From a virus: 33,217 bases of DNA. The position numbers were made by a program, and so were the translations under genes. Positions 7,789 through 16,003 of the stretch are shown here, piece after piece. Each line of letters begins with the position of its first letter. Positions within the stretch are counted from its first letter, which is position 1. Below the pieces are notes generated by a model. That model saw only the letters and a program-made list of their open reading frames with translations. It had not been told where the DNA came from and did not search any database. The stretch lies in the IMG/VR virus record IMGVR_UViG_3300002835_012794, positions 1-33,217 of that record; one strand, written 5' to 3'.

Positions 7789-9237
7789 ATGAAAGATAAA
7801 TTTGGTTATTTGCCTCCTGAAAAGAGGAAGAAGATTATGCTTATCTGTGATGACATCAGAGTCCACTCAGGTATTGCAACTGTCGCTAGAGAAATTGTGT
7901 TACACACAGCACAACATTTTAATTGGGTAAATATTGCTGGAGCAGTGACCCATCCTGAAAAAGGTAGAAAATTAGATCTTTCTGAAGATACTAATAAAAA
8001 TTCAGGGCTTACAGATTCATCTGTATCAATGTATCCAGTTGATGGTTATGGAGATCCAACACTTGTTAGACAATTAATTCAGATTGAAAAACCTGATGCT
8101 ATTATGTTGATCACAGATCCACGCTATTTTGTTTTCTTATTTGCTATTGAAAATGAAATTAGAAAACAAATTCCTATTACTTACTTAAACATTTGGGATG
8201 ACTATCCAGCACCATTATATAATAAACCATATTATGAGGCTTGTGATTTGTTGATGGGTATTTCAAAACAAACAGTAAATATTAATAGAATTGTATTGGG
8301 AGATGTAGCTAAAAATAGAATTTTAAAATACATTCCTCATGGATTAAATGATAAAATATTTAAATCTATTAAAGAAACAGATAAAGAATATGCTGATGTA
8401 GTTTCATTAAAAAAACAATTATTTGGTAAGTCACAACCTGAATTTATTGTTTTCTTTAATTCAAGAAACATTCGCCGTAAACAAATTCCAGACGCATTAA
8501 TGGCTTTTAGACTATTCTTAGATAAATTACCTAAAGAAAAAGCTAAAAAATGTAAAATGTTACTTCATACTGAGCAAGTAAGTGAGCATGGTACTGATTT
8601 GCCTGCTGTTATTGATTTGTTTTTTGAAGATGAATATAAAAACAATGTAGTCTTTACTAACATGAGAGCTAGTGCCTATGAAATGAGTTTATTATATAAT
8701 ATGTCTGATGTTCAAATTCTATTAACATCAAATGAAGGATGGGGATTAAGTTTAACTGAAGCTATGTTATGTGGTTTACCTATTATTGCCAATGTAACAG
8801 GAGGTATGCAAGACCAAATGCGTTTTGAATTTGAAGATGGAACTTGGATTGATTTTGATGAAAATTTTCCTTCAAACCATAGAGGCACTTATAAAAAACA
8901 TGGTGAATGGGCATTTCCCGTATATCCAACCTCACGTTCAATTGTAGGTTCTCCTCCAACACCTTATATTTTTGATGATAGATGTGAAGCGGAAGATGCT
9001 ACAGAACGTATTCTTGAAGTTTATAATATGAGTAAAGAAGATCGTAAAGCAAAAGGTTTAAAAGGTAGAGAATGGGCTGTAAGTGATGAAGCCGGGTTTA
9101 CATCTGAACATCAAGCTAAACGTGTTATTGAAGCATTTGATGAATTATTTAATACATGGACTCCTAGAGAAAAATTTGAATTTATTAAAGCTACTGACTA
9201 TCCTAAAAGAACATTAAAACATAAATTAATCTATTAA
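7789..9237 (+). CDS. GT-B glycosyltransferase (GT4-like)
   Basis: A 482-residue glycosyltransferase. The N-terminal Rossmann half begins IMLICDDIRVHSGIATVAREI, a typical GT4 opening with a Gly-rich acceptor loop. The C-terminal donor domain has TSNEGWGLSLTEAM, an E-x7-E motif with Glu316 and Glu324, followed by CGLPIIANVTGG. It would transfer a sugar from a nucleotide donor with retention of configuration; donor and acceptor are unknown. It is the first gene of island block A and its TAATG stop/start joins it to the second GT-B gene. No membrane segment is visible, so it acts in the cytoplasm. Confidence 0.9.
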   Translation: MKDKFGYLPPEKRKKIMLICDDIRVHSGIATVAREIVLHTAQHFNWVNIAGAVTHPEKGRKLDLSEDTNKNSGLTDSSVSMYPVDGYGDPTLVRQLIQIEKPDAIMLITDPRYFVFLFAIENEIRKQIPITYLNIWDDYPAPLYNKPYYEACDLLMGISKQTVNINRIVLGDVAKNRILKYIPHGLNDKIFKSIKETDKEYADVVSLKKQLFGKSQPEFIVFFNSRNIRRKQIPDALMAFRLFLDKLPKEKAKKCKMLLHTEQVSEHGTDLPAVIDLFFEDEYKNNVVFTNMRASAYEMSLLYNMSDVQILLTSNEGWGLSLTEAMLCGLPIIANVTGGMQDQMRFEFEDGTWIDFDENFPSNHRGTYKKHGEWAFPVYPTSRSIVGSPPTPYIFDDRCEAEDATERILEVYNMSKEDRKAKGLKGREWAVSDEAGFTSEHQAKRVIEAFDELFNTWTPREKFEFIKATDYPKRTLKHKLIY

Positions 9238-10568
9238 TGAAACCGTTATTTATAATTAGTTGCCCTATTGACACTTACAGTGGTTATGGAGCTCGCTCTC
9301 GAGATTTAGTCAAGTCAATTATTGAACTTGATAGGTATGATGTAAAAGTTATGTCCCAACGTTGGGGAGAAACACCTTGGGGATTTATCAATGATAATCC
9401 TGAATGGAAATTTCTTGAAAAACATATTTTAACATCTCCACAATTACCTAAACAACCTGAAATTTGGGCTCAAGTAACTGTGCCTAATGAATTTCAACCT
9501 ATTGGAAAATATAATATTGGTTTTACAGCTGGTATTGAAACAACTATTGCTATTCCTGAATGGATTGAAGGATGTAATAGGATGGATTTAAATATTGTTT
9601 CTTCTAAACATTCTTTAGATGTATTTAAAAACAGCCAATTTGAAAAAGTAAATGAACAAACAAAACAAAAAGATGGTGTTTTAAAATTAGAAAAACCTAT
9701 GGAAGTGTTGTTTGAAGGAGCTGACCTAAATAAGTATTTTGAAATAGCTGATGAAAACCTTCCAGACACTGATCTCATAACAACATTAGATAATATGCCT
9801 GAATCATTTGCTTATTTGTTTGTTGGTCATTGGATGCAAGGAGATATAAGTGAAGATAGAAAAAATGTTGGGTTGTTGATTAAAGCGTTTTTTGAAATAT
9901 TTAAAAACAAACCTAAAAAACCAGCATTAATTTTAAAAACTTCAGGTGCTGGCTCATCTTATTTAGATAGAGAAATGATTCTACATAAAATAAGACAAAT
10001 CCAAGATTCAGTTGAACATATAAATTTACCTAATGTTTATTTACTTCATGGTGAGTTTACAGATGAAGAAATGAATCATTTATATAATCATCCTAAAGTA
10101 AAAGCAATGATTAATTTGACTAAAGGTGAAGGATTTGGTAGACCATTACTTGAGTTTAGTTTAACTAAAAAACCAATTATTGTTTCAAATTGGTCAGGAC
10201 ATATGGATTTTCTAAATTCAGAATTTGTTGTAGCTTTAGATGGTAAATTAACTAATGTACATCCAAGTGCAGTTAATCAGTTCTTAATTCAAGATAGCCA
10301 ATGGTTTTCACCTGATCATAATCAAATAGGTACTTATATAAAAGAAGTATATGAAAATTATAAAAAATATACTGATGGTGCTAAACGTCAAGCATATAGA
10401 AGTAAGTCTATGTTTAACTTTGATGAAATGAAAAAATTAATAGGTAATTATCTTGAACAATATATTCCTGAATTTCCTAAACAGGTTCAAATAAAATTAC
10501 CATCAGTAAACAAAATAAATTTACCTAAAAAACCTGAATTAAAAAATGGACAATTTAGTAATTTGTGA
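9237..10568 (+). CDS. GT-B glycosyltransferase (GT4-like)
   Basis: A 443-residue glycosyltransferase. The N-terminus (FIISCPIDTYSGYGARSRDL) has the acceptor-side loop of GT4 enzymes; the donor side has KGEGFGRPLLEFSL, an E-x7-E motif with Glu298 and Glu306, and then KKPIIVSNWSGHMDFL. It is clearly different from the upstream GT-B, so the pair probably adds two different sugars or uses two acceptors. Start and upstream stop overlap in TAATG; its 3' end overlaps the zinc-ribbon gene by 23 bases. Confidence 0.9.
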   Translation: MKPLFIISCPIDTYSGYGARSRDLVKSIIELDRYDVKVMSQRWGETPWGFINDNPEWKFLEKHILTSPQLPKQPEIWAQVTVPNEFQPIGKYNIGFTAGIETTIAIPEWIEGCNRMDLNIVSSKHSLDVFKNSQFEKVNEQTKQKDGVLKLEKPMEVLFEGADLNKYFEIADENLPDTDLITTLDNMPESFAYLFVGHWMQGDISEDRKNVGLLIKAFFEIFKNKPKKPALILKTSGAGSSYLDREMILHKIRQIQDSVEHINLPNVYLLHGEFTDEEMNHLYNHPKVKAMINLTKGEGFGRPLLEFSLTKKPIIVSNWSGHMDFLNSEFVVALDGKLTNVHPSAVNQFLIQDSQWFSPDHNQIGTYIKEVYENYKKYTDGAKRQAYRSKSMFNFDEMKKLIGNYLEQYIPEFPKQVQIKLPSVNKINLPKKPELKNGQFSNL

Positions 10569-11013
10569 TCGTTGTGGGTCTGATGCTTGTTATGTTGATG
10601 AAGTAAATCAAGACATCAAAACTTATTTTTGTTATGGATGTGGTTTTCAAACTAATTCATTAATGAAAGAAGGTGAGAAATTTTATGAAGAGCAAATTTC
10701 AGTTCTTCCTGAATTGTATAAAGATTTAATGGTAAAAGATGATAATGGAAAAGTTTGGATGCCCTCATCAATAAACTTACCTTACCAAGGAATGATTTTT
10801 GCAAACGGCCCCTCTCCAGATAATTGGGAATGGGGGGCTGTTAAAGCAGTTCCAGTATTAGAAGAAGAAAAAACCAAATACCCTATTCCCGGAAAAACAG
10901 GACAATATTATGATTGGAGAATGGATATGTCTACAATAAAAAATTATCCTGAACGTGATTTTATAGAGGCATTAACGTATATTGGTGTTTTACCTGAAGA
11001 TAAAAATGATTAA
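10546..11013 (+). CDS. Zinc-ribbon protein of unknown function
   Basis: A 155-residue protein with an N-terminal zinc ribbon: Cys7 and Cys10 (CDRC), then Cys29 and Cys32 (CYGC). The rest has several Trp and Pro residues and no known domain. The knuckle spacing is that of a four-cysteine ribbon used for nucleic-acid or protein binding. It lies between glycosyltransferase genes and overlaps both neighbours, so a role in the glycan pathway is possible. A GC-rich inverted repeat lies in its middle (10804-10842). Confidence 0.75.
   Translation: MDNLVICDRCGSDACYVDEVNQDIKTYFCYGCGFQTNSLMKEGEKFYEEQISVLPELYKDLMVKDDNGKVWMPSSINLPYQGMIFANGPSPDNWEWGAVKAVPVLEEEKTKYPIPGKTGQYYDWRMDMSTIKNYPERDFIEALTYIGVLPEDKND
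10804..10842 (+). other. GC-rich inverted repeat inside the zinc-ribbon gene
   Basis: AACGGCCCCTC (10804-10814) can pair with GGGGGGCTGTT (10832-10842): 11 base pairs including two G-U pairs, with a 17-base loop. Runs of G and C like these are rare in this AT-rich sequence. It may slow ribosomes or shape the mRNA; it may also be chance. Confidence 0.3.
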
Positions 11014-11614
11014 TATAGCAATCACCGTTTGTAATGAACACCAGGAGTTAGAGATGTTACTTGATTATCTTCAAGAACGTGCTCTATCTCCTGGGTATGA
11101 GGTCGTAGTACAAATTGACCAAAATAACCATACTAAAGAAGTAGTAAGTGTTATTTTAGATAGAGGAATAAAACATTGGTTTTATCCTTTAGATAAAGAT
11201 TTCGCTTCATATAAAAATGAATTAGCAAACCATTGTTCTGGAGAATATATCTTCCAAATCGATGCTGATGAAATACCAGCATTAGAATTACTTAATATGC
11301 TTCCAAGTATATTAGAAAGTAATCCTGAAGTGGATGTATACTTAGTTCCTCGGATTAATACTGTAAGTGGTCTCACCGAGGAACATATCCAGAAATGGAG
11401 ATGGAATGTTGAAGATGATAGAATTAATTTTCCTGATTACCAATGGAGAATTTATCGTAATGATAAATCAATTAAATGGATAAATAAAGTTCATGAACGC
11501 TTAGATGGATTTAAACAATATGCTGCTTTACCTCCTGAAGATGAATTTTGTTTATTACATCCAAAAACAATAGAAAAACAAGAAAAACAAAATAATTTTT
11601 ACAATACGTTATGA
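11006..11614 (+). CDS. GT-A glycosyltransferase (family 2, WaaE-like)
   Basis: A 202-residue family 2 transferase. It opens with INIAITVCNE, has the metal-binding DxD motif as QIDADEIP (Asp86 and Asp88), and then YQWRIYRND followed by INKVHERL, a pattern seen in WaaE/KdtX-type core transferases. The enzyme would be inverting and metal-dependent. I chose ATG 11006, which overlaps the upstream stop, over an in-frame TTG at 10982, because INIAITV is the expected first beta strand. It is short for the family but contains the complete catalytic part. Confidence 0.85.
   Translation: MINIAITVCNEHQELEMLLDYLQERALSPGYEVVVQIDQNNHTKEVVSVILDRGIKHWFYPLDKDFASYKNELANHCSGEYIFQIDADEIPALELLNMLPSILESNPEVDVYLVPRINTVSGLTEEHIQKWRWNVEDDRINFPDYQWRIYRNDKSIKWINKVHERLDGFKQYAALPPEDEFCLLHPKTIEKQEKQNNFYNTL
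11345..11384 (+). other. Inverted repeat inside the GT2 gene
   Basis: GTTCCTCGG (11345-11353) and CCGAGGAAC (11376-11384) are perfect 9-base inverted copies with a 22-base loop. Six of the nine pairs are G-C, which is unusual for the local composition. Function unknown; chance cannot be excluded. Confidence 0.25.
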
Positions 11615-12753
11615 AAAAAATATGGTATGCTCCTAATCAATTTGAATCTTATGGAGAAGAAGAGATTCAAGCTGTTGTTGAATGTTTAAGATCAGGATGG
11701 TTAGCTGGTTTTGGTCCTAAATCAATTGAATTTGAAGAAAAAATAGCAAAACACTTCGGTAAAAAATATGGTGTGTTTGTAAATTCAGGCTCTTCAGCTT
11801 GTTTACTAGCATTAGCGTGTTTAAAATTTCCAAAAGGTACTAAAATTATTACTCCCGCATGTACATTCTCAACAACACTAGCCCCAATTATCCAATTAGG
11901 ATTAGTTCCAGTATTTGTAGATGTAGATTTAAATACTTATGTAGTTAATGTTGAAGAAGTATTAGCCGCTGTTACTGATGATGTAAAAGCACTTATGATT
12001 CCTAATCTAATTGGTAATAAACCAGATTGGAAAGCAATTAAAGAAGGTTTAATTAATATGGGTCGTGAAGATATTATTATTATTGAAGACTCAGCTGATA
12101 CTGTGACTAATACTCCTGAAACAGATATCGCAACTACTAGTTTTTATGCCTCACATGTTATTACAGCTGGTGGAGCAGGTGGAATGGTAATGGTAAATGA
12201 TATTAAATTAAGAGATATTATTCTACAATTCAGAGATTGGGGTCGTATGGGAGACAATTCAGAAATTATGGCTGACCGCTTTAATCATGTTGTTGATGGT
12301 ATTCCTTATGATCATAAGTTTTTATATGATGTTTTAGGTTATAACTTTAAATCATCAGAAATGAATGCTGCTTTTGGTTTAGTTCAATTAGAACGCTTTA
12401 AACAATTTGAAGGTATTAGAAGAGCAAATATTGAAAGATATTTAGAAAATCTTAAAGATGTAGAAGAAATTATATTACCTAATGATTCTATTAAACCTAA
12501 TTGGTTAGCAATTCCTTTACAGACAGAAAAACGTTATGAGTTGCTTAATTTCTTAGAAGACAATAATGTGCAGACCCGTGTTACATTCGCTGGTAATGTT
12601 ACTCGCCATCCAGTATACAGAGAGTACCTACAAGAATTCAAACACTCCGATATTATTATGAAAAATGGATTCTTGTTAGGTGCCCATCATGGAATGACTA
12701 TTGAGGATGTAGATTATGTTTGTGATAAAATTAAAGAATTTTTTACAAAATGA
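11611..12753 (+). CDS. PLP-dependent sugar 3-dehydratase-like protein (DegT fold, RfbH/E1-like, His in place of Lys)
   Basis: A 380-residue protein of the DegT/DnrJ/EryC1/StrS fold. Cofactor-site features include NSGSSA (58-63) and IIEDSADT with Asp160. The lysine that binds PLP in aminotransferases is replaced by His182 in SFYASHVITAGGAGG. The CDP-sugar 3-dehydratase E1 (RfbH/DdhC) and ColD have the same change and use it for dehydration. FRDWGR (207-212) and GYNFKSSEMNAAFGL.QLERF also match RfbH. The cysteines that hold the 2Fe-2S cluster of E1, just after FRDWGR, are missing, and the protein is shorter than E1 (437). It may therefore act in a cluster-free, ColD-like way. Its neighbour is a nucleotide-sugar 4,6-dehydratase, the expected preceding step. 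Confidence 0.85.
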   Translation: MKKIWYAPNQFESYGEEEIQAVVECLRSGWLAGFGPKSIEFEEKIAKHFGKKYGVFVNSGSSACLLALACLKFPKGTKIITPACTFSTTLAPIIQLGLVPVFVDVDLNTYVVNVEEVLAAVTDDVKALMIPNLIGNKPDWKAIKEGLINMGREDIIIIEDSADTVTNTPETDIATTSFYASHVITAGGAGGMVMVNDIKLRDIILQFRDWGRMGDNSEIMADRFNHVVDGIPYDHKFLYDVLGYNFKSSEMNAAFGLVQLERFKQFEGIRRANIERYLENLKDVEEIILPNDSIKPNWLAIPLQTEKRYELLNFLEDNNVQTRVTFAGNVTRHPVYREYLQEFKHSDIIMKNGFLLGAHHGMTIEDVDYVCDKIKEFFTK

Positions 12754-13703
12754 AAGTAGTTTATGTTACGGGTTGCTTAGGATTCATTGGATCCTATGTA
12801 ACCCGCAAATGTCTTGAAAAAGGATGGTATGTAAGAGGTATAGATAAAATTACATACGCGGCTAACATTGATTTGTTAGATGAATTTTTTAGTTATCAAA
12901 ATTTTATTTTTGAAGAGAAAGATATAAATGAGCTTGATTTTATATATGATTGTGATTATATAATTAATACAGCTGCTGAAACTCATGTTGGTAATAGTAT
13001 AGTCCAATCGGATGAATTTATACATTCTAACATAAATGGTGTTCATCATCTTTTAGAGTTAATTAAAAACTTTAGACAAGAAGGTAAAGACAAACCAGTA
13101 TTAATTCATTTTAGTACAGACGAGGTTTATGGTGATATTGAAAATGGTGCTCATAAAGAAACAGATTTATTAAAACCATCAAATCCATATTCAGCTACTA
13201 AGGCAGCAGCTGATCAATTGGTGTTGGCTTGGGCTCGTACTTATGATTTACCGTATGTTATTGTTAGACCAACTAACAATTATGGAATTGGTCAATATGT
13301 TGAAAAATTAATTCCAAAAACATTAAAATATTTAAAATTAGATCGTAAAATACCTTTACATAATAATGGTTCTCCTGTTCGTACTTGGTTACATGCTGAC
13401 GATACAGCAGAAGCTATTATGTCAATCATTGAATCAGGTAAAACAAATGAAATATACAACATTTCAGGTGGTTTTGAACAATCTAATTTAATGACTGTAT
13501 CTCAAATTATTAATCTATATTGTCCTGATACAACACAATCACTAGAAGATTATTGTAATTTTGAATTTAATAGAGATGGTCAAGATGTTAGATATTCTTT
13601 AGATGATTCTAAATTAAGAGCATTAGGTTGGAAACCTAAGCGTGTATTTCAAAATGAATTACCTTATATTGTAGAGTATTATAAAGATAAATTTATATGG
13701 TAA
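12750..13703 (+). CDS. NDP-sugar 4,6-dehydratase (RmlB-like SDR)
   Basis: A 317-residue extended SDR enzyme. Motifs in order: TGCLGFIGS NAD-binding loop (7-15), AAETHVGNSI (75-84; AAESHVDRSI in RmlB), FSTDEVYGD with catalytic Thr123, Asp124 and Glu125, YSATK with Tyr147 and Lys151, RPTNNYG, and VRTWLHADD. The D-E pair distinguishes 4,6-dehydratases from simple epimerases. The product would be an NDP-4-keto-6-deoxyhexose, the usual substrate of the dehydratase encoded just upstream. RmlB itself is about 350-360 residues, so this is compact. Which nucleotide (dTDP, CDP, GDP) is used cannot be told from the sequence alone. Confidence 0.92.
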   Translation: MKVVYVTGCLGFIGSYVTRKCLEKGWYVRGIDKITYAANIDLLDEFFSYQNFIFEEKDINELDFIYDCDYIINTAAETHVGNSIVQSDEFIHSNINGVHHLLELIKNFRQEGKDKPVLIHFSTDEVYGDIENGAHKETDLLKPSNPYSATKAAADQLVLAWARTYDLPYVIVRPTNNYGIGQYVEKLIPKTLKYLKLDRKIPLHNNGSPVRTWLHADDTAEAIMSIIESGKTNEIYNISGGFEQSNLMTVSQIINLYCPDTTQSLEDYCNFEFNRDGQDVRYSLDDSKLRALGWKPKRVFQNELPYIVEYYKDKFIW

Positions 13704-14188
13704 TATTAAAAAATGGAAGAGGTCAATTAGGAGATGAATTAATCAAAGCTAATCTCCAATGTAACCAAGATGTTTATATTTATCATACTTGGGAAGTAAA
13801 TGATAAACACCCAAATGCTCAATATGAATCACTTAAGAGATTTAAATATTTTGTAGATGAACATAAGTCTAGTAGGATTATTTTCATATCTACAACCTCC
13901 GAAAATGAGACACAGTATGTTTTAACTAAACATACTGCTGAAGCTTACTTAATTAATACAACCTCTAATGGGTTTGTTTTAAGGGTACCTATGTTTATAG
14001 GACCAAGAGTTATATCTAATTTTAAAGATGATTCTAAAAAACCTTATGGTACTATGGAATTAATCCACACTAGAGATGTAGTTGAAAAAATAAAAGAGTT
14101 ACTTAATTATGATGGGGTAAAAAGATTTCATACATTACATGGTGAAAAAATATCAGCACAATTAATTTACGACTTAGTTAGAATATAA
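13697..14188 (+). CDS. Compact SDR-like (RmlD-like) protein
   Basis: A 163-residue protein with signs of a shrunken SDR: a glycine loop NGRGQLGDEL at the start (compare GQVG/GQLG of RmlD reductases), FISTTS in place of the STDYVF strand, YVLTK as the Tyr-x3-Lys pair, and VLRVPMFIGPR. It is about half the length of RmlD, and the segment between the first and fourth strands is strongly shortened. It may still be a small NAD(P)-dependent reductase or epimerase, or it may have lost catalysis. It overlaps the 4,6-dehydratase by 7 bases, which supports a role in the next reduction step. Confidence 0.6.
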   Translation: MVILKNGRGQLGDELIKANLQCNQDVYIYHTWEVNDKHPNAQYESLKRFKYFVDEHKSSRIIFISTTSENETQYVLTKHTAEAYLINTTSNGFVLRVPMFIGPRVISNFKDDSKKPYGTMELIHTRDVVEKIKELLNYDGVKRFHTLHGEKISAQLIYDLVRI

Positions 14189-15105
14189 TGGTTACAAAAA
14201 TCACTTACCACATGATGCCTTGGGAGATTGACTATGCATTAATGTCATTTACCCAATTTAAAAAATCTAAATATTATTTAGACCCCAATGATAGAGTTAA
14301 AATAGATACGTTTCTTAACTTATCTAATTACATAATTGATTGGGATAATAGCAAATTACCAAAAGAGTTCTTTATTCAAAAATATAAGGACTTACAAAAT
14401 TTACTTTGTGATTATGAACATACATCTTTTATTTATGAAGGTGATGAGTGTTGGGGTATCTTAGATAAGCAAAGAATGGCTTATGATAAAGAAGTAGATT
14501 ATTATATGGAACTATGCCCTGATATGTACTTCCAGGAAACATTAATAGCATCTTTAATTGAGGCCGCTAAATCAGTTCCTAATAAATATTTTGTTATCAC
14601 ACCCCAACTATATAAAATGTGGGATCATACCTGGGATGTGTTAGTTGATAATCAATATTTAGCAATACCTTATGACCAATGGGATAAAGCTGATCTATTT
14701 GATATTAGATGGGATTTAAAATCTCAACAGCCTGATATGTCTTTAAGACCAATTAATGTTAGTAAATGGGCTAATTGGTTTGACTTATATAATAAAGCAT
14801 TTTATGAAGAAATGGTTCCAGTTCATGATGATTGGCATGGTTATGGTCCAGGTGATACTTACGGTATGATAGTTTCAGAGTATGCTAAATCAAAAGGAGT
14901 TGATTTTCAACAGTATGTTTTAGAAGGACAAACAATATTTGAATACCCAATTGGACCTTTAAAACAAAGAAATTTTACAAGTGCTTATAGAGATCTAATT
15001 GTTACTCGAGATGTGCCTAATCAAAGACAAGTGTTTGAAGCTAAATTTAATGAGTATGTAAACAAAGGTGTTCAAATGTTGATTGATAAAAAAATTATAT
15101 GTTAA
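14188..15105 (+). CDS. Unknown protein in the glycan cluster, possible glycosyltransferase
   Basis: A 305-residue protein that I do not recognise. It begins VTKITYHMMPWEIDYALMSF and contains a possible short acidic motif (CPDMYFQETLIASLIEAA) and many aromatic residues (WANWFDLY, HDDWHGYGPGD). No membrane segment or signal peptide is visible. Its place between sugar-modifying and fucosyltransferase-like genes, with a TAATG junction upstream and a 7-base overlap downstream, suggests a transferase of a diverged GT-A type, but no accepted motif proves it. Confidence 0.6.
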   Translation: MVTKITYHMMPWEIDYALMSFTQFKKSKYYLDPNDRVKIDTFLNLSNYIIDWDNSKLPKEFFIQKYKDLQNLLCDYEHTSFIYEGDECWGILDKQRMAYDKEVDYYMELCPDMYFQETLIASLIEAAKSVPNKYFVITPQLYKMWDHTWDVLVDNQYLAIPYDQWDKADLFDIRWDLKSQQPDMSLRPINVSKWANWFDLYNKAFYEEMVPVHDDWHGYGPGDTYGMIVSEYAKSKGVDFQQYVLEGQTIFEYPIGPLKQRNFTSAYRDLIVTRDVPNQRQVFEAKFNEYVNKGVQMLIDKKIIC

Positions 15106-15959
15106 AAATATTCTCCAACTTCAGATCTTTAGAAGATCCATTATATAATAGATTTAAAGCTAGATGTGCTGATAAACCTATAACTTTGTTTTATGATTAT
15201 ATTCCTAAGTCTATACAAGATTTAGAACACAATCCTTATAATTTTTTATTGTTGCATGAACCAAATGAATTTTTTGGAATGCATACTTGGGCTAAAAATA
15301 ACCATCAGTATTTTACAGCTATATTAACTTGGAATGAAGAATTATTAAATGAAGTACCAAACGCTATTTTATTTAATCACAACGCTAGGAATACTAGCGA
15401 TGAATATGTTGAATCATTCCGAAACATACTAGATAAAAAGTTTGAAGTTAGTTTTCTAGCAGGAGCTAAAACATTAGTAGAAGGTCATATCTTAAGACAA
15501 GAAATATTTAAATTAGGAGACCAAATAACAATTCCTAAAAAATGGTATCATACACTTCCTGATTTTAATCAAGATGATTTTAATAAAGGAGGAATTGGTA
15601 GACCTGCTACTGCTTGGGAAGGCAAAACAATCTGTTATAATGAACCTATGTTTCATGTGGCTGTTGAAAATGTCAAAGCAAATAATTGGTATACAGAAAA
15701 AATAGGAGAAGCATTTTCAACTAAAACATTACCTATCTATTGGGGTTGTCCTAATATAGGAGATTTTTATGATTCAAGAGGAATTATTACCTTTGAATCA
15801 AAAGATGAATTAGTTGACATTGTTAATAATTTAACTCCAGAATTATATTATGAAATGAAACCATACATAGACCATAATTATGAGGTAGCGTTTCATGATA
15901 ATTTTGAATATAAACTTGATAATTTCTTTAAAGAATTAATAGAACTTAATAACCTTTAG
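15099..15959 (+). CDS. GT10 (fucosyltransferase)-like glycosyltransferase
   Basis: A 286-residue protein whose C-terminal half has the GT10 signature: FHVAVEN (185-191), YTEK (198-201) and LPIYWGCPN (211-219). This matches the alpha-1,3-fucosyltransferase block F..xFEN...YvTEK....vPiy.G. The N-terminal half is poorly conserved, as is usual. It likely transfers fucose or a related 6-deoxysugar from a GDP donor, although the island's own sugar might be the donor. It ends block A; a 44-base gap with an ATATTTATA element follows. Confidence 0.8.
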   Translation: MLKIFSNFRSLEDPLYNRFKARCADKPITLFYDYIPKSIQDLEHNPYNFLLLHEPNEFFGMHTWAKNNHQYFTAILTWNEELLNEVPNAILFNHNARNTSDEYVESFRNILDKKFEVSFLAGAKTLVEGHILRQEIFKLGDQITIPKKWYHTLPDFNQDDFNKGGIGRPATAWEGKTICYNEPMFHVAVENVKANNWYTEKIGEAFSTKTLPIYWGCPNIGDFYDSRGIITFESKDELVDIVNNLTPELYYEMKPYIDHNYEVAFHDNFEYKLDNFFKELIELNNL

Positions 15960-15968
15960 GGAATAATT

Positions 15969-15980
15969 ATATATTTATAT
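15969..15980 (+). promoter_or_regulatory. ATATTTATA element, class 2, at the head of island block B
   Basis: ATATATTTATAT occurs in the 44-base gap before the gene at 16004, at nearly the same distance from the ATG (33 bases from the ATATTTATA core) as the copy at 7549-7560 (31 bases). The 12-base sequence is identical to that copy. It may start transcription of block B. Confidence 0.4.
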
Positions 15981-16003
15981 CAAATAATTAGTTTTAATAG
16001 AAT

